This document shows, one piece after another, positions 1 to 6,776 of a DNA stretch of 10,004 nt. How positions within the stretch are numbered: the first letter of the stretch is position 1; every line of letters begins with the position of its first letter. A program made the translations under genes and the position numbers. Source of the DNA: Ramlibacter sp. (GTDB lineage Bacteria; Pseudomonadota; Gammaproteobacteria; Burkholderiales; Burkholderiaceae); the NCBI GenBank assembly GCA_014376915.1, contig JACMQP010000453.1:1-10004 (forward strand). Direction: 5' to 3'. The notes under the pieces were generated by a model that saw only the letters and a list, made by a program, of their open reading frames with translations, made no database searches and was not told the DNA's origin.

Positions 1-219
1 CAGGAACACGGTCTTGTCCTTGAGCTTGGTGGTGACGGTCGCCGTCACGCAGACTTCATAGATGCCGTCGGCGGCCTGGCCGGCTTCGACGCCCAGCTGG
101 ATGTCGACTGTGGGCTGCTCCTGCTCCAGCAGGATGGCGGGGGAATTGGGCTGCTCGAGCGACGCTTCCTTGAGGTAGACGCGCTGGATCTGGAACACGG
201 GGTCTTGCTGGTCGGCCAT
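1..219 (-). CDS. secB: Protein-export chaperone SecB (N-terminal part, cut by window edge)
   Basis: SecB is a cytosolic tetrameric chaperone that holds preproteins unfolded and delivers them to SecA for Sec export. The 73 codons visible start [18 protein letters not shown]. They show the SecB pattern FQIQRxYxKxxSxExPNxP at about residues 9-25, then the beta-strand region ending [13 protein letters not shown]. The family is usually about 150-170 residues, so roughly half is present and the stop lies outside the window. The ATG at 219 is chosen because it gives the usual short acidic/Gln-rich N-terminus. The upstream GAAAG stretch is only a weak ribosome-binding site. It is the third gene of the rhodanese-grxC-secB run, 88 nt after grxC, and the same trio is adjacent in E. 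coli. Identification is firm. Confidence 0.95.
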   Translation of the reverse strand, partial: MADQQDPVFQIQRVYLKEASLEQPNSPAILLEQEQPTVDIQLGVEAGQAADGIYEVCVTATVTTKLKDKTVFL

Positions 220-253
220 GGCTGGATTCTTTCGGGGGGCGGTTCAAAACAAC

Positions 254-281
254 GCCCGCCGGAAAACGTTCGGCAGCGGGC
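254..281 (-). other. Hairpin in the grxC-secB gap, possible attenuator or mRNA processing site
   Basis: On the minus strand GCCCGCTG pairs with CGGCGGGC (8 bp including one G-U) around a 12-nt loop. It lies 26 nt after the grxC stop and 34 nt before secB. The following GTTGTTTTG is too broken to be a convincing terminator tract. The hairpin may only trim or stabilise the mRNA ends. The structure is read by eye and its function is inferred. Confidence 0.3.
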
Positions 282-307
282 GACCCAAACGGGATGGGAC
301 GATTATC

Positions 308-568
308 TCAGGCGCCGTTCAGCAGGGGCACCAGGCCGCCGCGACCGTCGAGCGCCACCAGGTCGTCGCAGCCGCCGACATAGGTGTCGCCGATGAAAAT
401 CTGCGGCACCGTGCGGCGGCCGGTGATCTCCATCATCTTGATCCGTTCGTCCGGCAGCACGTCGACGCGGACTTCATCGATCTCCTCGACGCCTTTGGCC
501 TTGAGGATTTGCTTGGCCCGGATACAAAACGGGCAGACGGCGGTGGTGTAGATCTTGACGGGTTTCAT
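308..568 (-). CDS. grxC: Glutaredoxin 3 (GrxC)
   Basis: Small cytosolic thiol-disulfide oxidoreductase that uses glutathione to reduce protein disulfides and mixed disulfides. The 86-residue product matches the family size (E. coli 83). It opens with the beta strand VKIYTT and the dithiol active site C12-P-F-C15 (CPFC rather than the more common CPYC). It then has the cis-proline motif TVP (P55) and the glutathione-binding GGCDDL at 65-70. The ATG at 568 is chosen over an in-frame ATG at 598: it has AGAGGAAG just upstream, it gives the standard N-terminus, and the longer form would reach into the rhodanese stop region. It sits 26 nt after the rhodanese stop and is probably cotranscribed with it and secB. 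Confidence 0.95.
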   Translation of the reverse strand: MKPVKIYTTAVCPFCIRAKQILKAKGVEEIDEVRVDVLPDERIKMMEITGRRTVPQIFIGDTYVGGCDDLVALDGRGGLVPLLNGA

Positions 569-594
569 GCTTCCTCTGTTCCTTGGCGGGAGAC

Positions 595-1002
595 TCACGC
601 CTTCTCGGTCGGGAGATTAGCGTCTTTCCACGATTTCAGCCCGCCGGCCATGGCTTGGGCTTTCTCGTAGCCGAGTTTTCGGGCGATGCCCTCGGCCCGT
701 ACGGCGCGACCGCCGCTGGCGCACACCAGCACCAGCGGCAGGGTCTTGTTCTTGACCACTTCAGGCAGGCGCGTCTCGAGCTGGGACAGGGGCACGTTCT
801 TCGCGCCGCCGACGTGGCCGGCCGCGAACTCCTCGGGCTCGCAGACATCTACCACCACCGCCCGCTCCCGGTTAATCAGTTGCACGGCGCCGGCGGGGCT
901 GAGCGCGCCGCCGGTCGCGCCCTTGACGAGCGGCCACATCAGCATGGCGCCCGAACTCACGGCGACGGCGATGAGCATCCAGTTCTCAACGATGAAATTC
1001 AC
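595..1002 (-). CDS. yibN: Membrane-anchored rhodanese-like sulfurtransferase (YibN type)
   Basis: Single-domain rhodanese, 135 residues, with an N-terminal membrane helix (about residues 8-26, from WMLIAVAVSSGAM to about V26). A cytoplasmic-type rhodanese domain follows at about 33-133. The active-site loop is C94-A-S-G-G-R99, so the persulfide-forming cysteine is present. The chosen start is the GTG at 1002: AAGGA lies 6 nt upstream and it gives the usual NFIVENW beginning, whereas the in-frame ATG at 1062 would add 20 basic residues and overlap the divergent promoter. Size, topology and position before grxC-secB match E. coli YibN. The physiological substrate is not known. An oddity is C54 in the VDVCEPEEF segment, where family members usually have arginine (VDVRxxxEF). 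Confidence 0.88.
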   Translation of the reverse strand: MNFIVENWMLIAVAVSSGAMLMWPLVKGATGGALSPAGAVQLINRERAVVVDVCEPEEFAAGHVGGAKNVPLSQLETRLPEVVKNKTLPLVLVCASGGRAVRAEGIARKLGYEKAQAMAGGLKSWKDANLPTEKA

Positions 1003-1039
1003 GGTTTTCCTTGAAGTAGGGGAAGAAGACCAACGGGCG

Positions 1040-1049
1040 ATTCTAAAAT
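1040..1049. promoter_or_regulatory. Overlapping divergent -10 elements between the rhodanese operon and gpmA
   Basis: The only AT-rich stretch in the 83-bp gap is ATTCTAAAAT. Read on the plus strand it contains TAAAAT (1044-1049, 5 of 6 to TATAAT), 36 nt before the gpmA ATG. Read on the minus strand it contains TAGAAT (1045-1040, also 5 of 6), 37 nt before the rhodanese GTG. No good -35 hexamer is visible at 16-18 bp for either direction. The -10 assignments are therefore tentative, although some promoter for both genes must lie here. Confidence 0.4.
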
Positions 1050-1085
1050 GCCGGGTCCGCATCCGCTGCCCTACACCCCAAGCCC

Positions 1086-1847
1086 ATGTACAAACTCGTG
1101 CTGATTCGCCATGGCGAATCGACCTGGAACCTCGACAACCGCTTCACCGGCTGGACCGACGTCGATCTGACGCCGACCGGCATCGAGCAGGCCAAGGCGT
1201 CCGGCCGGCTGCTCAAGGCCGAGGGTTATGACTTCGACCTGTGCTATGCCAGCGTCCTCAAGCGGGCCACCCGCACGCTCTGGCACTGCCTGGACGAGAT
1301 GGACCGCACCTGGCTGCCGGTGGCGCACAGCTGGCGCCTGAACGAGCGCCATTACGGCGCGCTGCAGGGCCTGGACAAGGCCGAAACGGCCAAGAAGTAC
1401 GGCGACGCGCAGGTGCTGGCGTGGCGCCGCAGCTACGACGTGCCGCCGCCGGCGCTCGACCCGTCCGATCCGCGCAGCGAGCGTGGCGACATCCGCTACG
1501 CGAAGCTGGCTCCCGAGCAGGTGCCGCTGACCGAATGCCTGAAGGACACGGTGGCGCGCGTGCTGCCGTTCTGGGCCGAGTCGATGGCGCCGGCGATCCG
1601 GGCCGGCAAGCGGGTGCTGGTTTCAGCCCACGGCAACTCGATCCGGGCTCTGGTCAAGTACCTGGATCAGGTCTCCGACAGCGACATCGTCGGCCTGAAC
1701 ATTCCGAACGGCATTCCGCTGGTGTACCAACTCGACGCCCAGCTACGGCCGATCCGGCACGACTACCTGGGCGATCCGGAGGCGGCGGCGAAGGCGGCCG
1801 CGGCAGTTGCCAGCCAGGGCCGGGCTGACAACGTCAAGCGCCGGTAA
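1086..1847 (+). CDS. gpmA: 2,3-bisphosphoglycerate-dependent phosphoglycerate mutase
   Basis: Cytosolic enzyme of glycolysis and gluconeogenesis that interconverts 3- and 2-phosphoglycerate through a phosphohistidine. The 253 residues match the dPGM family (about 230-250). The sequence starts with the signature LIRHGES, in which H9 is the phosphorylated histidine. It also has [10 protein letters not shown] at 20-29, the acid-base E87 in [10 protein letters not shown], and the second active-site histidine H182 in [10 protein letters not shown]. The C-terminal tail, rich in Ala and basic residues (about 231-253), is slightly longer than usual. The ATG at 1086 is set by homology of the N-terminus; no good Shine-Dalgarno precedes it. 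It diverges from the rhodanese operon and is followed by a 112-nt gap to ctpA. Confidence 0.97.
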   Translation: MYKLVLIRHGESTWNLDNRFTGWTDVDLTPTGIEQAKASGRLLKAEGYDFDLCYASVLKRATRTLWHCLDEMDRTWLPVAHSWRLNERHYGALQGLDKAETAKKYGDAQVLAWRRSYDVPPPALDPSDPRSERGDIRYAKLAPEQVPLTECLKDTVARVLPFWAESMAPAIRAGKRVLVSAHGNSIRALVKYLDQVSDSDIVGLNIPNGIPLVYQLDAQLRPIRHDYLGDPEAAAKAAAAVASQGRADNVKRR

Positions 1848-1901
1848 ACCTGACGACTTTTTCACAATTCGTTCGCCCCATCGGGAACCCCTTCCCCACT
1901 G

Positions 1902-1932
1902 TTGCGTCTTACTGCTTTCCCAGGTGTAGTAT
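1902..1932 (+). promoter_or_regulatory. Possible promoter of ctpA
   Basis: TTGCGT (1902-1907) and TGTAGT (1925-1930, 4 of 6 to TATAAT) are separated by 17 bp. TAGTAT (1927-1932) is an alternative -10. They lie about 30 nt before the ctpA ATG, in the least GC-rich part of the gpmA-ctpA gap. The -35 matches only in its TTG. The assignment is weak but the position is sensible. Confidence 0.33.
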
Positions 1933-1959
1933 TGAAAGTCGAGAGGACTTTTTACTGAT

Positions 1960-3396
1960 ATGAGCCACAAACTCAAGATTGCCGGCTGGATTTCTGTAGG
2001 CGCATTGGCCGGCGCGCTGACGACTGTTTCGCTGCAGACGGTCGCGCGTGGGTCGATGGCCCCGCTTCCGCTCGAGGAGCTCCAGCAGCTGGCGGCCGTG
2101 TTCGGCATGGTCAAGAGCGACTATGTCGAGCCGGTCGATGAAAAGAAGCTGATCACCGACGCCATCTCCGGCATGGTGGCCAGTCTCGACCCCCATTCGC
2201 AATACTTCGACAAGAAGTCGTTCAAGGAATTCCGGGAAGGCACGTCCGGCCGCTTCGTCGGCGTCGGCATCGAGATCTCGCAGGAAGACGGGTTGGTCAA
2301 GGTGGTTTCGCCGATCGAGGGCTCGCCCGCCTTCCGCGCCGGCCTGAAACCCAACGACCTGATCACGAAGATCGACGACACGGTGGTCAAGGGCCTGAGC
2401 CTGAACGACGCGGTCAAGCGCATGCGTGGCGAGCCCAACACCAAGGTGACGCTGACCATCTTCCGCAAGGACGAGAACCGCAGCTTCCCGGTCACGATCA
2501 CGCGCGAGGAAATCAAGACCCAGTCGGTCAAGGGCAAGGTCATGGAGCCCGGCTACGGCTGGATCCGCCTGTCCCAGTTCCAGGAGCGCACGGTGGACGA
2601 CTTCGTGCGCAAGGTCGAGGAGATCTACAAGGCCGAGCCCAACCTCAAGGGCATGGTGCTGGACCTGCGCAACGACCCGGGCGGTCTGCTGGATGCGGCC
2701 GTGGCGATCTCGGCGGCGTTCCTCCCCGACAACGTGACGGTGGTCTCGACCAACGGCCAGCTGGCCGAGAGCAAGTTCACTTACAAGGCCGCGCCGGAGT
2801 TCTACCAGCGCCGCGCCGGGTCCGACCCGCTGCGCCGGCTGCCGGCCGGGCTCAAGACCGTGCCGCTGGTGGTGCTCGTGAACGAAGGTTCGGCATCGGC
2901 CAGCGAGATCGTCGCCGGTGCGTTGCAGGATCATCACCGCGGCACCATCCTGGGCAGCCAGACCTTCGGCAAAGGCTCGGTACAGACCGTGCGCCCGCTG
3001 GGCCCGGACACCGGCCTGAAGCTGACCACGGCCCGCTACTACACTCCCAGCGGCAAGTCGATCCAGGCCAAGGGCATCGTGCCCGACGTAATGGTCGACG
3101 AGAGCGAAGAAGGCAACATATTCGCCCTGCTGCGCACCCGCGAGGCCGACCTGGACAAGCACCTGGGCAGCGGCCAGGGCGCCGATGTCAAGGACCCGAC
3201 TCGTGAAAAGGCGCGCGAAGCGGCGCTGAAGAAGGCCGAGGAAGAAGCGCGCAAGGCGCCGGTGGATCGCAAGATCCCCGAGTTCGGCACCGACAAGGAC
3301 TTCCAGCTCGTCCAGGCCATCAACCAGCTCAAAGGCCGGCCGGTCCTGATCAGCAAGACAATGATCGAGCGCAAGGAAGAGAAGAAGGAGAATTGA
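1960..3396 (+). CDS. ctpA: C-terminal processing peptidase, S41 family, PDZ domain
   Basis: Exported serine peptidase of the CtpA/Prc family, which trims or degrades periplasmic and envelope proteins from their C-termini. The 478 residues contain an N-terminal signal or anchor helix (about 5-29, from LKIAGWISVGALAGAL onward). A short helical region (36-95) is followed by a PDZ domain (about 97-172, with the GVGIEI strand, SPAFRAGL and PNDLI). The S41 core spans about 195-380. By the spacing known in E. coli Prc (Ser to Lys 25 residues), the Ser-Lys dyad is S313 in GSASASE and K338 in FGKGS; D324 matches the Prc aspartate. The C-terminal tail has a highly charged Lys/Glu helix (415-434) and ends RKEEKKEN. 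The ATG at 1960 has GAGAGGAC 11 nt upstream. A Rho-independent terminator follows. Confidence 0.95.
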   Translation: MSHKLKIAGWISVGALAGALTTVSLQTVARGSMAPLPLEELQQLAAVFGMVKSDYVEPVDEKKLITDAISGMVASLDPHSQYFDKKSFKEFREGTSGRFVGVGIEISQEDGLVKVVSPIEGSPAFRAGLKPNDLITKIDDTVVKGLSLNDAVKRMRGEPNTKVTLTIFRKDENRSFPVTITREEIKTQSVKGKVMEPGYGWIRLSQFQERTVDDFVRKVEEIYKAEPNLKGMVLDLRNDPGGLLDAAVAISAAFLPDNVTVVSTNGQLAESKFTYKAAPEFYQRRAGSDPLRRLPAGLKTVPLVVLVNEGSASASEIVAGALQDHHRGTILGSQTFGKGSVQTVRPLGPDTGLKLTTARYYTPSGKSIQAKGIVPDVMVDESEEGNIFALLRTREADLDKHLGSGQGADVKDPTREKAREAALKKAEEEARKAPVDRKIPEFGTDKDFQLVQAINQLKGRPVLISKTMIERKEEKKEN

Positions 3397-3402
3397 AAGG
3401 CC

Positions 3403-3430
3403 TGTCATCCCCGGCCAAGCGGGGAGCCAG
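3403..3430 (+). repeat. Degenerate REP-like palindrome (TCATCCCCG...CGGGGAGCCA type)
   Basis: TCATCCCCGGCCAAGCGGGG followed by AGCCAGA has a 6-bp stem (T3408-G3413 with C3420-A3425) and a 6-nt loop. It resembles the widespread proteobacterial dispersed element TCATCCCCGCGnnnGCGGGGATCCA. It begins 6 nt after the ctpA stop, a typical place for such elements. Only one copy is in this window, so repeat status is inferred from remembered consensus. It could instead be an extra stem of the ctpA terminator region. Confidence 0.45.
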
Positions 3431-3433
3431 ACC

Positions 3434-3461
3434 AAGCCGGCAGCAGCCGGCTTTTCTTTTT
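3434..3461 (+). terminator. Rho-independent terminator after ctpA
   Basis: AAGCCGGC and GCCGGCTT form a perfect 8-bp stem around the tetraloop AGCA. The U-rich tract TTCTTTTT follows directly. It lies 37 nt after the ctpA stop and ends 20 nt before the moeB ATG. This is the clearest terminator in the window. Confidence 0.85.
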
Positions 3462-3481
3462 CCTCATCCACAATCCACCGC

Positions 3482-4237
3482 ATGACGGACGACCAGCTGC
3501 TGCGTTACTCGCGCCACATCCTCCTCGATGAGGTGGGCATCGAAGGCCAGGAGCGGCTGCTCGCGGCCCACGCGCTGGTGATCGGCGCTGGCGGCCTCGG
3601 CTCGCCCGTGGCCCTGTACCTCGGCACGGCCGGCGTCGGACGGATCACGCTGGTGGACCACGACAGCGTGGACCTGACCAATCTACAGCGCCAGATCGCC
3701 CATAACCTCGATCGGATCGGCTCGCCCAAGGCGGAATCGGCCAGGCTGGCCATCGCCGCAATCAACCCCGAGACCGACGTCGTCGCGATTAACGTCCGGG
3801 CCGACGCGGCGCTGCTGGACACGCTGGTGGCGCAGGCCGACGTGGTGCTGGACTGCTGCGACAACTTCGTGACCCGTCACGCCATCAATGCCGCGTGCGT
3901 GAAGCACTGCAAGCCGCTGGTCTCAGGAGCTGCGATCCGCTTCGACGGCCAGATCACGGTGTTCGATCCTCGCGATCCGGCCTCGCCGTGCTACGCGTGC
4001 GTGTTCCCGCCGGACCTGGAATTGGAGGAGACGCGCTGCGCCACCATGGGCGTGTTCGCGCCGATGGTTGGCATCATCGGCGCCATGCAGGCGGCCGAGG
4101 CGCTCAAGCTGCTGAGCGGAGCCGGGCCCTCGCTCGCCGGTCGCATGCTGATGCTGGATGGGCGCGCCATGGACTGGAACGCGCTGCAAATGCCACGCAA
4201 TCCAAGCTGTCCGGTCTGTTCGACACGGGACGCTTGA
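3482..4237 (+). CDS. moeB: MoeB/ThiF-family sulfur-carrier adenylyltransferase
   Basis: E1-like enzyme that adenylates the C-terminal glycine of a small sulfur-carrier protein (MoaD for molybdopterin, or ThiS for thiamine). The 251 residues fit the family (about 245-250). Visible features are the N-terminal LLRYSRHILL and the nucleotide-binding GAGGLGS at 35-41. The ATP-contacting R70 (NLQRQ) and K83 (SPKAES) and the Mg-binding D127 (DCCDN) are also present. The Zn ligands C170xxC173 and C243xxC246 and the conserved C186 (RCATMG) complete the set. No moaD, thiS or thiG is adjacent, so the choice between MoeB and ThiF rests on overall resemblance and the ctpA-moeB order common in Burkholderiales. 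The N-terminus fixes the ATG although no Shine-Dalgarno precedes it. The gene ends 5 nt from the convergent AsmA gene. Confidence 0.9.
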   Translation: MTDDQLLRYSRHILLDEVGIEGQERLLAAHALVIGAGGLGSPVALYLGTAGVGRITLVDHDSVDLTNLQRQIAHNLDRIGSPKAESARLAIAAINPETDVVAINVRADAALLDTLVAQADVVLDCCDNFVTRHAINAACVKHCKPLVSGAAIRFDGQITVFDPRDPASPCYACVFPPDLELEETRCATMGVFAPMVGIIGAMQAAEALKLLSGAGPSLAGRMLMLDGRAMDWNALQMPRNPSCPVCSTRDA

Positions 4238-4242
4238 GCGCT

Positions 4243-6429
4243 CTACTTCCGGCTACCTGCGGCGGCGTCCCGCTCCTGGGGCCGGCGTTCCAGTGTCTCG
4301 GCCCGCTCGCGCGCCATCGCTTCAGCAGACATGGCGGCCTTGGGCGATGCGCCCATGAGGGCCGGATTGACGGCCGCTCCGCTGCCGCTGGCGGCAGGCT
4401 TGGCCGGATCGGGCGTGCCAGCTGCCGCCGCCCGCGCCGCGGCGGCCGGTGCCTGGGCTTCCTGCAGCACGGCTTTGCAGTCCGCGTCCTTACCGGGCCC
4501 AGTCTCGATGGTCGCGGCCAGCGCCAGCAGCGGGTTGATGGCCCCTAGCGCCAGCAGCACGCCCGCCTTGCCCGTCAGCGCAGCCTTGTCGACGCCCGCC
4601 TTCGGTTTGGCGAATGTGCCGGCAAGCTTCAGGGGCGAACGCAACGACAGGATGCTCTTGTCCTTCGGGTAGGGACGGATGGTCAGGTCGATCGACTCGT
4701 TCGCAAGACTGACATAGCCATCGCCATAGATGACGGCGTCGGAAGTGTCAAGCAGCAGGGCCCTGGTTTTCATCATGCCCTCATTGACGTCGAAGGCGGC
4801 CGCGGCGCAACGCACCTGGGCGTTCTTGTCGCCGGTAACCAGAAATTTGATGATTTCTCCGCCATTCAGATTCACGTATTCGAGCAGCAGATTGCTGATC
4901 TCGCCCTTGCCCATGAGCATGGCGACATTACCGGACGACGCGGCCAGCATCCTGGCAACCGAATTTCCCCGGCCCTTCAGCTCGATCACGCCGTGGATCT
5001 TGCCGAAGCTGGCCTTGGTGATCTTGAAACCCGGGAACAGCTTGCTCAACTCGAGCGACCTGGCGTCCAGCTTGACTTCGGCCAACGCCGGGTCGCTGTT
5101 GCCGTTGATTCGCATGCGTCCAGTCATCTCGCCGCCAGCGATGCCCAGGTTCATGGAATCAAGCAGCAGGACACCGTCCTTGAGGTTCACCCGCAAGCTC
5201 ATGCGATCGAGCGGCAGCTGGCGCACGTTGGTGATGCGGGCTGCGCTGTATTGCACGTCCGCGTTCATCACTTTCAGTCGCGCGAGGTCCAGCGACGCGG
5301 TGGGCAGGACCTTGCCGGGCGCCAGGGTGAGACGAGCCTTTGCAGCCGGGCCCATCGGTGCTCCGGCAACGGCGTTGGGCAGCGCCGCAACACTGCGTGG
5401 TTGCTCCGGCAAGCCGACCAGCGGCGCCAGGTCGTCGAAATCGAGGGCTTTCGACTGCAGCTTTCCGGTGAGCAGCGGCACGTCGCGCGAATGGTCGTAT
5501 GTCATCTGCCCGGTCAGGTCCGAATTGCCCAACTTGCCGCTGATGCCGGTGACGCCCCACACATCGCCAGCCTTGGTCAGGTGGCCACGCACCTCGTAGC
5601 GCGGCGTCTCCGGCAACACCACGCCGAGAAGCTTGTACAGCTCCGAGAGGTTGGCGCCCTGCAGCGTCACGTCGGCGTTTGCACCGTCCATGGTCGCCAG
5701 ACTGTTGACCGTGCCGGAAGCCTTGAGCGTTGTGTGGGCGGCGGAGGCGTGGACCACCAGTGGGAAAGCCGACGTGTGCACGCCGCTCAGGTTCAAGACG
5801 TTGCCGGCGCGGCCCTCGGCCGTGAAGGACTCCTTCTGCCACGTGCCCCTGGCCTTGTACGCGAGGGGCAGCTTCGCGTCACTGCGCTCGTCCATCGCAA
5901 ATTCGGTGCGGATGTCCGCGCCGCGGCCGCTCGCGAGGAAATGCATCGCGCCCTGGTCGACCACGAGCGCACCGATCTCCGGAAAGTTGGCCTTGTCCTT
6001 GGTGTCACGACCCAGTGCCCAGCTGCGACGCCCATCCGGTTCGATCTGCAAACCGAGTTGCGGCTTCGTCAGCTTGACCAGCGGCAGCTCGATGCGGCCG
6101 CGTAGCAACGGCAGCAACCGGATGTCCACCTCCGCCGCGTCGGCCGTGACCAGATGCGGGTCCTTGGCCCAGTCGGGATTGGCGAACTCGACACCGTCGG
6201 CCAGCACTCGCGTGGTGGGTCCCAGCTTCACGTCGAGGCGGCGAGTGATCTCGAAGTGGCGGCCGGTGCGCTCGGTGACGTAGCGGTTCAGCGGGCCGCG
6301 CAGCAAGTCCCAGGGAAAGAACACGGCCGCCGCCACCAGCGCCAGCATCAGCACCACAAGCCCGGCCAGCACCTTGACCCAGAGCGGTTTACGCTTGTCC
6401 GCTGGGGCTGCTGCGGTCGTTGCGTCCAT
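4243..6429 (-). CDS. AsmA-family envelope protein
   Basis: A 728-residue AsmA-family protein (AsmA/TamB superfamily, E. coli AsmA and YhjG being relatives). These proteins sit in the inner membrane with a large periplasmic beta-rich part, and are linked to outer-membrane assembly and lipid movement between membranes. A cytoplasmic N-terminus is followed by one membrane helix (about 16-38). Next comes the AsmA-type start FPWDLLRGPLNRYVTERTGR, with ADGVEFANPDWA near 76. The repetitive beta region extends to about 640 and ends with the ETGPGKDADC segment typical of betaproteobacterial members. The last 70 residues (659-728) are low-complexity, rich in Ala, Pro, Gly and charged residues, and probably disordered. 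The ATG at 6429 has no Shine-Dalgarno and follows the small upstream gene by 6 nt, so translational coupling is likely. Substrate and partners cannot be told from sequence. Confidence 0.92.
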   Translation of the reverse strand: MDATTAAAPADKRKPLWVKVLAGLVVLMLALVAAAVFFPWDLLRGPLNRYVTERTGRHFEITRRLDVKLGPTTRVLADGVEFANPDWAKDPHLVTADAAEVDIRLLPLLRGRIELPLVKLTKPQLGLQIEPDGRRSWALGRDTKDKANFPEIGALVVDQGAMHFLASGRGADIRTEFAMDERSDAKLPLAYKARGTWQKESFTAEGRAGNVLNLSGVHTSAFPLVVHASAAHTTLKASGTVNSLATMDGANADVTLQGANLSELYKLLGVVLPETPRYEVRGHLTKAGDVWGVTGISGKLGNSDLTGQMTYDHSRDVPLLTGKLQSKALDFDDLAPLVGLPEQPRSVAALPNAVAGAPMGPAAKARLTLAPGKVLPTASLDLARLKVMNADVQYSAARITNVRQLPLDRMSLRVNLKDGVLLLDSMNLGIAGGEMTGRMRINGNSDPALAEVKLDARSLELSKLFPGFKITKASFGKIHGVIELKGRGNSVARMLAASSGNVAMLMGKGEISNLLLEYVNLNGGEIIKFLVTGDKNAQVRCAAAAFDVNEGMMKTRALLLDTSDAVIYGDGYVSLANESIDLTIRPYPKDKSILSLRSPLKLAGTFAKPKAGVDKAALTGKAGVLLALGAINPLLALAATIETGPGKDADCKAVLQEAQAPAAAARAAAAGTPDPAKPAASGSGAAVNPALMGASPKAAMSAEAMARERAETLERRPQERDAAAGSRK

Positions 6430-6435
6430 GGGCGA

Positions 6436-6648
6436 TCAGCGCAGGTTCGCGCCGGGCTTGCTGGAGGCCAGTTCCACGACGCCGGCCAGCGTCGGCGCGG
6501 ATGGCTTCGCCAAAGCGAAGTCGGACTGCACCGGCTCGCCCAGTGCCACCACGGCAGCGGCGATCAGGGTTCCGAAAAAAATCATCGCGGATTGGAGCAG
6601 CAACTTCATCGCAGGTGTTCCGTGTGTGGGTTCCGTGGGTCTGTTCAT
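6436..6648 (-). CDS. Small unrecognised protein with one membrane helix, upstream of AsmA
   Basis: I do not recognise this gene. With the ATG at 6648 the product is 70 residues. A short polar start is followed by MKLLLQSAMIFFGTLIAAAV (a hydrophobic helix, about 17-35). A polar tail of about 35 residues follows. The helix could be a signal peptide or a membrane anchor. The start at 6648 is preferred because AGGAAG lies 9 nt upstream. ATGs at 6708 (90 aa) and 6609 (57 aa) are alternatives, the last giving a classical signal-peptide start MKLLL. The stop is 6 nt from the AsmA start, so the two are probably cotranscribed and coupled. That it is a real gene is inferred from this tight spacing and the helix. 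It may help localise AsmA, but nothing in the sequence proves it. Confidence 0.6.
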   Translation of the reverse strand: MNRPTEPTHGTPAMKLLLQSAMIFFGTLIAAAVVALGEPVQSDFALAKPSAPTLAGVVELASSKPGANLR

Positions 6649-6727
6649 GGCGCGATGCTTCCTAACCTCCGTCCACAGTGTGCTGGCGCTGCTGTGATTG
6701 CGGTGCAAGCAGCGGGCCTGACGTGAT

Positions 6728-6776
6728 GTCGGCGCGTACCTACAACCGATCCGTAGGATTCTTCCTACGCGCCGAC
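6728..6776 (+). promoter_or_regulatory. Nested inverted repeat, likely response-regulator operator or switchable hairpin
   Basis: GTCGGCGCGTA (6728-6738) and TACGCGCCGAC (6766-6776) are perfect 11-bp inverted arms. Between them CCTAC occurs at 6739-6743, GTAGG at 6753-6757 and CCTAC again at 6764-6768. The middle GTAGG can therefore pair with either copy. The right-hand pair gives the 16-bp palindrome GTAGGATTCTTCCTAC centred at 6760.5. TCCTA-type half-sites in inverted pairs resemble sites of NarL/FixJ-family regulators such as BvgA or RcsB (from memory). The element lies in the 235-bp divergent region between the AsmA operon and the single-domain response regulator gene. A further 7-bp inverted repeat (CGCTGCT, AGCAGCG) is at 6687-6714. 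Confidence 0.55.

Noticed and set aside
569..598. Longer glutaredoxin start at 598
   Set aside because: It adds ten residues not found in the family and overlaps the rhodanese stop; the ATG at 568 has the ribosome-binding site.
1832..1862. Possible terminator overlapping the gpmA stop (CGTCA...TGACG then TTTTT)
   Set aside because: The stem is only 5 bp with a poorly paired interior, too weak to call although a T5 run follows.
1909..3483. 524-codon open frame on the minus strand opposite ctpA
   Set aside because: It is antisense to a clear S41 peptidase. Long open antisense frames are expected in GC-rich genes, and its translation is low-complexity without a recognisable domain.
4993..6105. 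370-codon plus-strand frame opposite the AsmA gene
   Set aside because: It lies wholly within the AsmA coding sequence, is rich in His, Arg and Gln, and shows no family motif; it is a codon-bias shadow.
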